A stretch of 64,000 nucleotides of DNA from Veillonella intestinalis (lineage in GTDB: Bacteria > Bacillota > Negativicutes > Veillonellales > Veillonellaceae): contig NZ_CALPDB010000004.1 in assembly GCF_943193155.1 (NCBI RefSeq), positions 1 to 64,000 of the forward strand. The letters run 5' to 3'. How positions within the stretch are numbered: position 1 is the stretch's first letter; each line of letters starts with the position of its first letter. Position numbers and translations under genes: made by a program. The notes below the pieces were generated by a model that made no database searches, was not told the DNA's origin, and saw only the letters and a program-made list of their open reading frames with translations. Shown piece by piece: positions 29,399 through 38,717 of the stretch.

Positions 29399-30055
29399 TT
29401 GGAAATTTTTCAGGTATTAGTTGATTTTATGCGAACCTTGCTTACGTATTGCTATAATCTTACGCAAGCAGTTGGGTTCCCAAGCTATGGTATAGCGATT
29501 ATCATTTTGACCATTGCTATTAAAGCTGTTTTAGCACCATTAACGGCGAAGCAGGTTAAATCCATGAAGGGCATGCAGAAGTTGCAGCCTAAAATGAAAG
29601 AAATTCAAAAGAAATATAAGAATGATCCACAGCGGGCACAACAAGAAATTGCTAAGATGTATAAAGAATTAGGGGTTAATCCTTTATCTGGTTGTTTGCC
29701 ATTACTTGTGCAAATGCCATTCTTAATTGCTATTTTCTATGCCTTACAAGGGTATCCATATGATCCAGCGTATGAAAGCTTCTTATGGTTGCCAAGTTTA
29801 GGTGAAGCGGATCATTTGTATATTTTACCTGTTTTGAGTGCTCTTTCTACATTTGTAATGAGTAAACAAACAGCTGGTGATAATTCTGGTGTAGCAGCAG
29901 GGCAACAGAAAGTAATGCAAATTTTCATGCCTTTATTCATTGGTTACATCAGTTTAAATTTCCCAAGTGGTTTGGTTATTTACTGGGTTGTATCAAATGT
30001 ATTCCAAATGATTCAGCAATTCTTTATCTATCGCAATGATAATAAGGAGGCTTAA
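29399..30055 (+). CDS. yidC: Membrane protein insertase YidC (Oxa1 family)
   Basis: This 218-residue insertase has five hydrophobic segments and the conserved KEIQKKYKNDPQRAQQE and LGVNPLSGCLPLLVQMP stretches. TTG at 29399 is chosen because GTAAGGAG lies about 7 bp upstream; a TTG at 29363 has no site. No lipobox cysteine is present, unlike Bacillus SpoIIIJ. The residue at the hydrophilic-groove arginine position of TM1 appears to be lysine (K42 in TIAIKAVLAPL). Confidence 0.93.
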   Translation: MEIFQVLVDFMRTLLTYCYNLTQAVGFPSYGIAIIILTIAIKAVLAPLTAKQVKSMKGMQKLQPKMKEIQKKYKNDPQRAQQEIAKMYKELGVNPLSGCLPLLVQMPFLIAIFYALQGYPYDPAYESFLWLPSLGEADHLYILPVLSALSTFVMSKQTAGDNSGVAAGQQKVMQIFMPLFIGYISLNFPSGLVIYWVVSNVFQMIQQFFIYRNDNKEA

Positions 30056-30057
30056 TT

Positions 30058-30903
30058 ATGGATTATATTGAAATTTCGGCAAAAACTATCGAAGAAGCTG
30101 TAGCTAAAGGAACGGCACAGCTTAAAGAAGATGGTAAAGTAGTGGCTGATACTAAAGTATTAGAACAGCCATCCAGTGGCTTTTTAGGCATTGGTCGTCG
30201 TGATGCGTTAGTGCGTTTATACTTTGAAGAAGCCCCAGTAACAGAAAAAATAGCGCAAGCTATTGATGAAACAGTTGCTGTAGTGGAAGAAAAAGTAGAA
30301 GCTACTGTAGAAGAAGTAAAAGTAGCTGTAAATGAAGCAGAAGCAAAAGTGGCTGAAGTTGTTGAATCAACAGTAACTGCAGCTGATGAAGTAGCTACTG
30401 AAGTAGTGGCAGCTGTAAAACCACAGCGTGAAGCGATTTCAAAAGAAGAACAAATCCGCATAGCTGATAAAGGTAAACAATTCTTACAAGATATGTTTGC
30501 TAAAATGGGCTTAACTGTGCAGATTGAAAAAATGATGACAGCTGATAAAATTACCTTCCAAATTCATGGTGAAGAATTAGGCATATTGATTGGTAAACAT
30601 GGTCAAACTTTGGATGCTATTCAGTATTTAACTAATTTAGTGGCCAACAAAGAAGTAGCGGGTCATTGCCATATTGTGGTAGATGTGGAAAATTATCGAG
30701 CTCGTCGTGAAGAAACGTTAATGAATTTAGCAAAACGTTTAGCTTCAAAGGTTAAACGAAATCGTCAAAAAATTTCGTTAGAACCAATGAGTGCGTTTGA
30801 ACGTAAAATTATTCATTTAACGCTTCAAAATGAACCACATATTGTGACTGATAGTGAAGGTGAAGAACCATATCGTCACGTAGTCATTGCTTATAAACGA
30901 TAA
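30058..30903 (+). CDS. jag: Jag/KhpB RNA-binding protein
   Basis: This 281-residue cytoplasmic RNA-binding protein has a Jag-N domain (about 1-50, with SSGFLGIGRRDA), an acidic V/A/E-rich linker (about 60-120) that looks disordered or coiled, a KH domain with the GKHG loop (about 180) and an R3H domain (about 215-281). It begins 3 bp after yidC with AAGGAGG inside the yidC end. The family affects cell division and elongation in Gram-positives. Confidence 0.93.
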   Translation: MDYIEISAKTIEEAVAKGTAQLKEDGKVVADTKVLEQPSSGFLGIGRRDALVRLYFEEAPVTEKIAQAIDETVAVVEEKVEATVEEVKVAVNEAEAKVAEVVESTVTAADEVATEVVAAVKPQREAISKEEQIRIADKGKQFLQDMFAKMGLTVQIEKMMTADKITFQIHGEELGILIGKHGQTLDAIQYLTNLVANKEVAGHCHIVVDVENYRARREETLMNLAKRLASKVKRNRQKISLEPMSAFERKIIHLTLQNEPHIVTDSEGEEPYRHVVIAYKR

Positions 30904-30917
30904 GCTATGTGCGAGTC

Positions 30918-30950
30918 ATAAAACCCGATCTATGATCGGGTTTTATTTTT
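30918..30950 (+). terminator. Terminator after jag
   Basis: ATAAAACCCGATC (30918-30930) pairs with 30934-30946, then a T-rich tail. It ends the rpmH-jag operon. Confidence 0.85.
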
Positions 30951-31029
30951 ACTATGATTTATGATGTTTTAATTGTTAAATACGAAAGTTAATTATACAT
31001 TGTAATATCGTTGCTATAAGGAGCAAACC

Positions 31030-32418
31030 ATGTATACAGAAGATACGATTGCTGCTATTGCTACGCCCCCTGGTATTGGTGGTGTAGGAATTATTCGAGT
31101 GAGTGGCACTCGTTGCTTTGAAATAGTGAGCTCATTATTTCAAGCTAAGGGAACCGTACCTTTAGAAAAACGGCCGAATCGAACCATTCAATATGGTCAT
31201 ATTATAGATCCTCAGAAAGACAATGAAGTGCTGGATGAGGTATTACTTTTAATTATGCGAGGTCCTCAATCATTTACAGCTGAGGATGTGATAGAAATAC
31301 AGTGCCATGGCGGTATCGTGGTGGTGCGTGAAATTTTGAAAGTATTGCTTCGCCAAGGGGCCCGCTTAGCGGAGCCTGGAGAATTTACGAAACGAGCTTT
31401 TTTAAATGGCCGTATCGATTTAACACAGGCAGAAGCTATTATAGATATTATTGAAGCAAAATCAGAGCAATCCTTATCTGTAGCTGTTAAACAATTGGAT
31501 GGTACGTTAGCTCAATTAATTCGTACTATTCGTGAAGATTTAATTGCTTTAATTGCTCATTTAGAAGTGGCTATTGATTATCCAGAAGAAGATATTGAAG
31601 AACTTACGATGGATGAAACAGCGGCTAAATTGCGACCAATTTTAGGACAAATTGATAATTTATTGGCTATGGCTAATCGAGGGCGTCTATTGCGTGATGG
31701 TATAGTTACAGCCATTGTAGGTCGTCCTAATGCGGGCAAATCAAGTTTGATGAATGCTTTATTACGTGAAAACCGAGCCATTGTTACGGATGTACCAGGA
31801 ACGACTCGCGATAGTATTGAAGAAGCTATTACGATTGAAGGAATTCCTGTACGTTTGATTGATACAGCAGGGATTCGTGAAACCGATGATATTGTAGAAA
31901 AAATCGGAGTTGATCGTGCAAAAGAGTATTTAGAATCAGCACAAATCGTAGTTTGTGTTATTGATGCTTCAAAGCCATTAACAGCGGAAGAAGAAGTGAT
32001 GCTACGAAGTACTTCAGGAAAAAATACGATAGTCTTTCTTAATAAAGCGGATAAAGGGGCTGTTATTACAGAATCTACAGTAAGTGATTATGGTGAATTT
32101 ACTGTAATTGCTACTATTAGTGCAGCTAATGGAGAAGGTATGGACGTGTTAGCAGAAGCTGTAAAACAATTAGTTTATGGTGGCACTGTTCAAAATGAAT
32201 CCACTGCTTTATTAAGTAATGTTCGTCATATTACATTGATGGAACAAGCAAAAAGCCAATTAGAAACTTCTTTGTCAACGATTGAATCAGGATTACCAGT
32301 TGATTTTGTAGTAACTGATATGCGTGAAGCTTGGGAGCGTTTAGGGGATATTACAGGGGATAGTTTACGAGAATCTATGGTAGATGAGCTATTTAGTCGA
32401 TTCTGCTTAGGTAAATAA
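31030..32418 (+). CDS. mnmE: tRNA modification GTPase MnmE
   Basis: This 462-residue protein makes 5-carboxymethylaminomethyluridine at the tRNA wobble position together with MnmG. The N-terminal folate-binding domain starts DTIAAIATPPGIGGVGIIRV. The G domain has GRPNAGKSS (about 233), DVPGTTRD and DTAGI. The C terminus FCLGK includes the conserved cysteine. AAGGAG precedes the start. It is directly followed by mnmG. Confidence 0.97.
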   Translation: MYTEDTIAAIATPPGIGGVGIIRVSGTRCFEIVSSLFQAKGTVPLEKRPNRTIQYGHIIDPQKDNEVLDEVLLLIMRGPQSFTAEDVIEIQCHGGIVVVREILKVLLRQGARLAEPGEFTKRAFLNGRIDLTQAEAIIDIIEAKSEQSLSVAVKQLDGTLAQLIRTIREDLIALIAHLEVAIDYPEEDIEELTMDETAAKLRPILGQIDNLLAMANRGRLLRDGIVTAIVGRPNAGKSSLMNALLRENRAIVTDVPGTTRDSIEEAITIEGIPVRLIDTAGIRETDDIVEKIGVDRAKEYLESAQIVVCVIDASKPLTAEEEVMLRSTSGKNTIVFLNKADKGAVITESTVSDYGEFTVIATISAANGEGMDVLAEAVKQLVYGGTVQNESTALLSNVRHITLMEQAKSQLETSLSTIESGLPVDFVVTDMREAWERLGDITGDSLRESMVDELFSRFCLGK

Positions 32419-32448
32419 GATAGCCTCGCAAGAGGGATAGGAGATAGT

Positions 32449-34326
32449 ATGTACACAGTTGATACGTATGATATTATTGTCATTGGTGGTGGTCATGCTG
32501 GTTGTGAAGCAGCACTTGCTACAGCTCGTATGGGACAACGCACGTTAATGGCAACCCTTAATTTAGATAATATTGCCCTTATGCCATGTAATCCAGCCGT
32601 AGGTGGACCAGGTAAAAGTCATTTAGTTTATGAATTAGATGCTTTAGGTGGTCAAATGGCTATTAATGCAGATGCTACAGCTATACAAATGCGTATGCTT
32701 AACACTGGTAAAGGGCCAGCCGTTCATTCGTTACGAGCACAATCAGATAAAGTAGCTTATCAACGTTTAATGAAAGAGACGCTAGAAAACACAGATAATC
32801 TAAATGTAAAGCAAATTATGGTCAATGAATTGCTTATTGAAGATGGTAAAGTGAAAGGAATTTTAAGTGAACTAGGTGAAGTATATGAAGCAAAGGCTAT
32901 CATACTTTGCACTGGTACTTACTTAAAAGGTAAAATTATTACAGGCGAATTGACCTATACAGGTGGTCCTAATGGACAGCGTACGGCTGAATTATTATCA
33001 GATTCTTTACGTAAGCATGGCATTGAATTAATGCGTTTTAAAACGGGCACACCAGCTCGTGTAGATAAGCGTACTTTGACTTTAGAGCATATGACGGAAC
33101 AACCAGGGGATGGCATGTATCGCTCATTCTCCTTTATGTCTGATTGGACAAATCGCAATGAACAAGTATGTTGGTTGACATATACGAGTGAAGAAACGCA
33201 TGATATTATTCGTGCTAATTTAAACAGAGCCCCTATGTATACAGGTATCATTGAAGGTACAGGCCCTCGCTATTGCCCTTCTATTGAAGATAAGGTAGTG
33301 CGTTTCAGTGATAAGAATCGCCATCAATTATTTGTTGAGCCAGAAGGTAATCATACTAATGAAATGTATGTTCAAGGTATGAGTACAAGTTTGCCAATTG
33401 ATGTGCAATACAAATTCTTGCGTACAATTCCAGGCCTTGAAGGGGTTGAAATTATGCGTCCTGCTTATGCTATTGAATACGATTGCTTAAATCCTTTGCA
33501 ATTGACTCCAGCTTTGCAGGTTAAATCCATTAAAGGTTTATATTCTGCAGGACAAGCTAATGGCACTTCTGGTTATGAAGAAGCAGCTGCTCAAGGTTTA
33601 ATGGCTGGTATTAATGCAGCTTTATACTTACAGGGTAAAGAGCCATTCATTTTATCGCGTTCAGAAGCGTATATTGGTGTATTAATTGACGATTTAGTAA
33701 CTAAAGGGACGAAAGAACCGTATCGCATGATGACAAGTCGAAGTGAATATCGTTTATTATTACGTCAAGATAATGCGGATATGCGTTTAACTGAAAAAGG
33801 CTATGAAATTGGCCTTGTTACAGAAGAACGATATGCTCGTTTTAAAGCAAAGAAAGCCTTAATTGAACAAGGATTAGCTGAATTACAAAATACGCCAATT
33901 AATCCATCAACTGAAGTACAGGCTAAATTAGAAGCTATGGGAACAGCGCCTATTAAGACTGGTATTAAAGCATTTGATTTAGTAAAACGTAATGAGTTAT
34001 CGTATGGTGATGTAGCGGAATCATTCAATTTATCCCGTTATACGCCAGATGTGGAAGAAGAAATCGACATTATGATCACTTATGATGGTTATATTAAAAA
34101 ACAAATGGAACAAGTGGCTAAAGTGCGAAAATTAGAAGAAAAGATTATTCCCGCTGATTGGGACTATGAGACTATGAAGGGCATTTCCTTAGAAGCGAAA
34201 CAGAAATTAGCACAAATTAAACCTCATTCCATTGGCCAAGCTAGTCGTATTTCTGGTGTTTCACCAGCGGATGTATCTGTATTGTTGATTCAATTAGAGC
34301 AATATCGTCGTGAACAACAATCCTAG
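32449..34326 (+). CDS. mnmG: tRNA uridine modification enzyme MnmG
   Basis: This 625-residue FAD enzyme partners with MnmE. It has the dinucleotide-binding motif [11 protein letters not shown] near residue 14, the MnmG signatures GPKYCPS-like [11 protein letters not shown] and [13 protein letters not shown], and a helical C-terminal domain that docks MnmE. AGGAG precedes the ATG. It is 30 bp after mnmE and 8 bp before rsmG. Confidence 0.97.
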   Translation: MYTVDTYDIIVIGGGHAGCEAALATARMGQRTLMATLNLDNIALMPCNPAVGGPGKSHLVYELDALGGQMAINADATAIQMRMLNTGKGPAVHSLRAQSDKVAYQRLMKETLENTDNLNVKQIMVNELLIEDGKVKGILSELGEVYEAKAIILCTGTYLKGKIITGELTYTGGPNGQRTAELLSDSLRKHGIELMRFKTGTPARVDKRTLTLEHMTEQPGDGMYRSFSFMSDWTNRNEQVCWLTYTSEETHDIIRANLNRAPMYTGIIEGTGPRYCPSIEDKVVRFSDKNRHQLFVEPEGNHTNEMYVQGMSTSLPIDVQYKFLRTIPGLEGVEIMRPAYAIEYDCLNPLQLTPALQVKSIKGLYSAGQANGTSGYEEAAAQGLMAGINAALYLQGKEPFILSRSEAYIGVLIDDLVTKGTKEPYRMMTSRSEYRLLLRQDNADMRLTEKGYEIGLVTEERYARFKAKKALIEQGLAELQNTPINPSTEVQAKLEAMGTAPIKTGIKAFDLVKRNELSYGDVAESFNLSRYTPDVEEEIDIMITYDGYIKKQMEQVAKVRKLEEKIIPADWDYETMKGISLEAKQKLAQIKPHSIGQASRISGVSPADVSVLLIQLEQYRREQQS

Positions 34327-34334
34327 GAGGGTCT

Positions 34335-35126
34335 ATGAACTTTACTGATAATTTAGCTGTTCAATTAGAAGCTGCTGGTTTTAAGGCAACCGCAAAGCAG
34401 TTGGGACAATTTAATACATTTTATGAAATGCTTATAGAGACCAATAAAAGCTTAAATTTAACGGCTATTACAGATCCTCATGAAGTAGCAGTAAAGCATT
34501 TTGTAGACTCTTTAACAGCATTAGATACTGTTTCCGATGAAACAGCAAAGGTCCATACTACTGATGGAGCAATTCAACATACTACAAACTCTTTAATTGG
34601 TGTAGTATTTAAAGAAGGCGCTAAGTTGTTAGACCTGGGGACAGGCGCTGGTTTTCCAGGCATTCCATTAGCTATTATGCGTCCTGATTTAAAAATTACT
34701 TTATTTGATTCCTTACAAAAGAGACTTACTTTTTTAGAGTCAGTTATTACAGCGTTAGACTTATCTAATGTCATAACTTTACATGGTCGTGCTGAAGACA
34801 TGAGTCATACTTTAGATCATCGAGGGATTTATGATATTGTAACCAGTCGTGCGGTTGCTAGATTACCTATTTTATTAGAATGGGCATTGCCTTATGTGAA
34901 ACAGAATGGTTACATGGTAGCTTTAAAAGGGGCTGCTTATGAAGAGGAAATAGGCGAAGCAAAGAAAGCTTTACAAGTATTAAAAGGCGAAATTGCTAAT
35001 ATGAAGCCGGTTCAATTACCGACGTTAACAGATAAGCGAGCAATTATTTATACACGTAAAACAGGTGTTACGCCTAAGCAGTATCCTCGAAAACCAAAAG
35101 AGATTAAGTTAAAACCGTTAGTATAA
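34335..35126 (+). CDS. rsmG: 16S rRNA (guanine527-N7)-methyltransferase RsmG
   Basis: This 263-residue SAM-dependent methyltransferase acts on 16S rRNA. Motif I is LLDLGTGAGFPGIPLAI (about 99). KHFVDSL and SRAVARLPILLEW are also typical. It is about 20 residues longer than most RsmG, because an extra stretch (about 58-95, with VSDETAKVHTTDGAIQHTTN) sits just before motif I. AGGAGGG precedes the start. Confidence 0.94.
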   Translation: MNFTDNLAVQLEAAGFKATAKQLGQFNTFYEMLIETNKSLNLTAITDPHEVAVKHFVDSLTALDTVSDETAKVHTTDGAIQHTTNSLIGVVFKEGAKLLDLGTGAGFPGIPLAIMRPDLKITLFDSLQKRLTFLESVITALDLSNVITLHGRAEDMSHTLDHRGIYDIVTSRAVARLPILLEWALPYVKQNGYMVALKGAAYEEEIGEAKKALQVLKGEIANMKPVQLPTLTDKRAIIYTRKTGVTPKQYPRKPKEIKLKPLV

Positions 35127-35199
35127 TTAAATAGATAATAGAATAGATGGTTGAGTAAATAATAGCCTAAATAACTAAATATAATTGGACAAATAATAT

Positions 35200-35282
35200 A
35201 AAACCCCTGTGTTGAAGGTTTTACCTATAACAAAGTGTATTTTTTACATATAGGTGAAACCCTGCATACTCAGGGGTTTTTC
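35200..35282 (+). terminator. Long two-part hairpin ending the mnmE-mnmG-rsmG operon
   Basis: AAAACCCCTG (35200-35209) pairs with CAGGGGTTTT (35271-35280). Inside it, GGTTTTACCTATA (35217-35229) pairs with TATAGGTGAAACC (35249-35261) through one G-U pair. The whole is an 80-nt bulged hairpin ending in T residues, much larger than a usual terminator. The preceding 70 bp hold nothing notable. Confidence 0.65.
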
Positions 35283-35311
35283 TTGACAATCTATAGTGTA
35301 GACGGTATTCT
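35283..35311 (+). promoter_or_regulatory. Promoter of the methionine operon
   Basis: TTGACA (35283-35288, perfect) and TATTCT (35306-35311) have a 17-bp spacer. It lies just upstream of the SAM riboswitch. Confidence 0.7.
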
Positions 35312-35325
35312 ATTTTTATATGTTA

Positions 35326-35456
35326 GCCTTATCAAGAGCGATGGAGGGACTTGGCCCAATGATATCCGGCAACCAGCAATAGCAAGGTGCTACTTCCAAC
35401 AGGAAACTGATAGATAAGGAGAGATCCTCTATCTAAGTTAGATAGAGGTTTTTTTT
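35326..35456 (+). promoter_or_regulatory. SAM-I (S-box) riboswitch with terminator
   Basis: The aptamer shows the S-box landmarks in order: P1 CTTATC (35328) closed by GATAAG (35413), AAGAGCGATGGAGGGAC, GGCCCAATGA, CCGGCAACC and AAGGTGCTACTTCC. An intrinsic terminator follows: CCTCTATCTAA (35426-35436) pairs with 35438-35448, then eight T residues. With SAM bound the terminator should form and shut off the methionine genes downstream. Confidence 0.95.
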
Positions 35457-35475
35457 AGATAGAGGAGATGTGCGT

Positions 35476-36141
35476 ATGGCAATTTATAATGGACGTTTAC
35501 CACAAATTGATATAGATGAAGCCACACGCTATGCAGGTTTGCAGAAGGCCAAAGAGTTTCCAAAAGAATATGTCAAAGAGGCTTGTTTAGAAGTTCAATT
35601 GGTGGCAGATCCTAGCGGTGTATATGAAGCTTATGAATATGATGCTAAACAGGGGCTGATTAAGAGTAATCCACCACTTCAAATTGAAGGAAGTTCTATT
35701 CGTGAGCATTTAGGCAATGCTACTAAAGTCTATGTTATGGCAGTTACCCTTGGTGAAGATGTAGAATTACGCAGTGCTGAATTATTTAAGGACGGTAATT
35801 ATACACTGGGGTTATTGATGGATGCAGCGGCTACGGCAGCAGTAGAACAAGTAGCTAATCAAGTCAATGAAGTAATACAGCAAGAAGCTGAAAAAGCTGG
35901 ATATAAGACAACTTGGCGTTTTAGTCCTGGATATGGTAATTGGGATTTAACAGTACAAAAGGACTTAGCCCGTATTATAGGTGCTGAAAAAATTAATGTA
36001 TCAGTGACTGATAGTTTTTTATTATTTCCGAGAAAATCAGTGACTGCTATTATCGGTTGTATGCCTAATGATGAAGAGGTATTAACTAAGCGAGGTTGTA
36101 CATCTTGTGCTCAAGTAAATTGTATATCACGAAAAATATGA
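35476..36141 (+). CDS. Stand-alone MetH reactivation (SAM-binding activation) protein
   Basis: This 221-residue protein corresponds to the C-terminal activation domain of cobalamin-dependent methionine synthase, which remethylates oxidised cobalamin using SAM. The motif RFSPGYGNWDL (about 152-162) is the activation-domain signature. A cysteine-rich end, CTSCAQVNC, follows. ATG 35476 is used because AGGAG lies 8 bp before it; GTG 35470 is too close. It is directly under the S-box and 61 bp before metH, which lacks this domain. Confidence 0.87.
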   Translation: MAIYNGRLPQIDIDEATRYAGLQKAKEFPKEYVKEACLEVQLVADPSGVYEAYEYDAKQGLIKSNPPLQIEGSSIREHLGNATKVYVMAVTLGEDVELRSAELFKDGNYTLGLLMDAAATAAVEQVANQVNEVIQQEAEKAGYKTTWRFSPGYGNWDLTVQKDLARIIGAEKINVSVTDSFLLFPRKSVTAIIGCMPNDEEVLTKRGCTSCAQVNCISRKI

Positions 36142-36202
36142 GTATATGAGTATCAAAATGTAAGATTAGTATAGGGATAAATTAGAGAGATGAGGCGATA
36201 GT

Positions 36203-38632
36203 ATGTATATTTTTGATGGTGCTATGGGCACAATGTTACAACAATCAGGGCTAGTAGAAGGGGAATGTCCTGAATTATTTAATGTGAATCAACCAGATAT
36301 AGTGACGGCTATTCATAAAGCATATTTACAAAGTGGTAGTGATATCATAACAACCAATACATTTGGTGCGTGTAGTTTAAAATTAGTTGATTATGGCTTA
36401 GCTCATAGAGTTAAGGATATAAATACAGCAGCTGTAAAAGTAGCCAAACAAGCTATAGCATCAGTTAAAAAAGAGGCTAAAGTGGCAGGATCTATGGGAC
36501 CTACAGGTCAATTTATAGAACCTTTGGGACAAATTAGTTTTGATGAAGTCTATAATTCTTATTATGAACAAGCTCTTGCTTTAATTGAAGCAGGTGTGGA
36601 CTTTATTATTATTGAAACTATTATTGATATACAGGAAATGCGGGCTGCTTTATTAGCGGCTCTTGATGCGCGTAAAACTCTTAATAAAACAAAAGAAGAA
36701 GTGGGTGTTATCTGCCAATTTTCATTTAATGAAGATGGCCGAACTATTACAGGTACACCACCAGAAGTAGCGGCTATTACAGTAGAAGCTATGGGCGCTG
36801 ATGTAGTAGGTATTAATTGTTCCTTGGGACCTGAGCAATTAATTCCTTTAGTAGAACGGTTAGCATCGGTTACTAATTTGCCTATAAGTGCTCAACCTAA
36901 TGCAGGTATGCCTAAATTAGTCGGTAAAGAAACGATATTTCCTTTATCACCGGTTGAAATGGGCGAATATGTACCGGCTTTAATAGATGCTGGGGCTACC
37001 TTTTTAGGTGCTTGTTGTGGTAGTACATCAGCACATATTAGTGAAATTGCAAAGGCAGCTCATAGCCATACACCTAAAGAGAGAATGACTGTAGCGCCAT
37101 TTACAGTCTTTACTAGTCGTACTAATTTTGTAAAAGTTGGCCATAAGGAAAAACCAATTATTATTGGAGAACGCATTAATCCAACTGGGCGGAAGGTATT
37201 AGCTAAAGAGATTAAAGAAGGTCGTTTTGCTATGGTGAAACGAGATGCTTTAGCACAAGTGGCAGCTGGTGCTGATGTGTTGGATGTAAATATGGGTGTA
37301 CCTGATATAGATGTAGCTGCTACTATGAAACGGGCTATTATGGAATTAACAATGCTAGTAGATGTGCCTTTATCAATTGATACTATAGATTCAGCCGCTA
37401 TGGAAGCAGGTTTAAAAGCATATCCAGGTCGTCCTTTGATTAATTCTGTGAATGCAGAACCAGAACAACTAGAACGTGTATTGCCTTTAGCTAAGCGGTA
37501 TGGAGCTGCAGTGCTTTGTTTACCTTTAGGAAAAGGTGATTTACCAGTTGTGGCTGAAGAGCGCGTTGCTTTGGCCAAAGAAATTGTTTTGGCAGCTTAT
37601 GAAGTTGGTTTACGCAGTGAAGATTTATTACTTGATCCATTAGTGCTTACCTTGGCTAGTGGTCAAGATAGTGCTATACAGACCTTGCGTACGCTAGCCA
37701 TGTATAAAGAAACTTTTGGTTTTCCTACAGTTATGGGTTTGTCTAATGTATCCTTTGGACTGCCACAGCGACCGTATTTAAATAGTCAATTCTTAACGAT
37801 GGCTTTATCACATGGATTAACAGCACCTATATTAAACCCTTTAAATAGCACTGTTAAAAAAGCGTTTATAGCGGGACGTACTTTATTAGGTTTTGATCCA
37901 GCAGCCGCCGAATTTATTGCTGATTATGGTCAAGATGAAGAAGCTATGCCAATTGGTATTGTGACAGCTAATAAAATAGAAAAAGCAGTATTTAATAGTG
38001 AGGATCCTCTAGAAAATATTAAGCATGCTGTAGAGCAAGGGGAAAAAGAATTAGTTATTGAATTAGTGGAACAAGCGTTAGCAGAGGGACTTGATCCTTT
38101 AAAAATTACTAAGCAGGCTTTATCTGAAGCAATGAATGTAGTGGGGGATAAATTTGGCAGCGGTAAGGTGTTTTTGCCACAAGTTATGCTAGCTGCAGAG
38201 GCTATGCAAGGTGCTTTTCAGACTATTAAACGTGTACTACCTGAAAATGATGGACTTACACGAGCTACAGTTATAGTGGCTACAGTTAAAGGTGATATTC
38301 ATGATTTAGGTAAAAATATAGTAGCTGCTTTGTTAGAAAATAATGGCTATCGTGTAGTTGATTTAGGTAAAGATGTAGATCCAAGTGAAATTGTAGCCGC
38401 TGTTAAACGAGAAAATGCATCCGTCGTTGGAATTTGTTCATTAATGACTACAACCATGCCTATGATAGATGTGACGATTAAGGCTATTCATGAAGCTGGT
38501 TTACCATCTAAAGTTATTGTTGGGGGTGCTGTATTGACACAGGACTATGCAACGAAAGCAGGCGCTGATAGGTATGCTAAAGATGGTATTAGTGCAGTGA
38601 ATATTGTGAAAGAATTATTAGGCGATGATTAA
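36203..38632 (+). CDS. metH: Cobalamin-dependent methionine synthase, without activation domain
   Basis: This 809-residue enzyme transfers methyl from methyltetrahydrofolate to homocysteine. The homocysteine domain (1-290) has zinc ligands in GINCSLG and GACCGS. The pterin-binding domain is about 310-570 (IIIGERINPTGRK). The helical cap and B12 domain are about 590-809, with GDIHDLGKNIV supplying the cobalt-ligand histidine. At 809 residues it ends before the activation domain, which is encoded by the gene just upstream. Confidence 0.94.
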   Translation: MYIFDGAMGTMLQQSGLVEGECPELFNVNQPDIVTAIHKAYLQSGSDIITTNTFGACSLKLVDYGLAHRVKDINTAAVKVAKQAIASVKKEAKVAGSMGPTGQFIEPLGQISFDEVYNSYYEQALALIEAGVDFIIIETIIDIQEMRAALLAALDARKTLNKTKEEVGVICQFSFNEDGRTITGTPPEVAAITVEAMGADVVGINCSLGPEQLIPLVERLASVTNLPISAQPNAGMPKLVGKETIFPLSPVEMGEYVPALIDAGATFLGACCGSTSAHISEIAKAAHSHTPKERMTVAPFTVFTSRTNFVKVGHKEKPIIIGERINPTGRKVLAKEIKEGRFAMVKRDALAQVAAGADVLDVNMGVPDIDVAATMKRAIMELTMLVDVPLSIDTIDSAAMEAGLKAYPGRPLINSVNAEPEQLERVLPLAKRYGAAVLCLPLGKGDLPVVAEERVALAKEIVLAAYEVGLRSEDLLLDPLVLTLASGQDSAIQTLRTLAMYKETFGFPTVMGLSNVSFGLPQRPYLNSQFLTMALSHGLTAPILNPLNSTVKKAFIAGRTLLGFDPAAAEFIADYGQDEEAMPIGIVTANKIEKAVFNSEDPLENIKHAVEQGEKELVIELVEQALAEGLDPLKITKQALSEAMNVVGDKFGSGKVFLPQVMLAAEAMQGAFQTIKRVLPENDGLTRATVIVATVKGDIHDLGKNIVAALLENNGYRVVDLGKDVDPSEIVAAVKRENASVVGICSLMTTTMPMIDVTIKAIHEAGLPSKVIVGGAVLTQDYATKAGADRYAKDGISAVNIVKELLGDD

Positions 38633-38717
38633 TATGTATTTGTTAGTTATATATTAAGCTATATTTTATTAGAAAAGAGTAGATAGGAAATAGAGTTTAG
38701 AGAGAGTTGGGGATAGT

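Noticed and set aside
30063-30461. 132-residue minus-strand frame inside jag, rich in S, T and A
   Set aside because: It mirrors the V/A/E-rich linker of jag; the composition and lack of start signals mark it as a shadow frame.
37060-37578. 172-residue frame on the minus strand inside metH
   Set aside because: It is fully antisense to conserved metH sequence, has no ribosome binding site and low-complexity composition.
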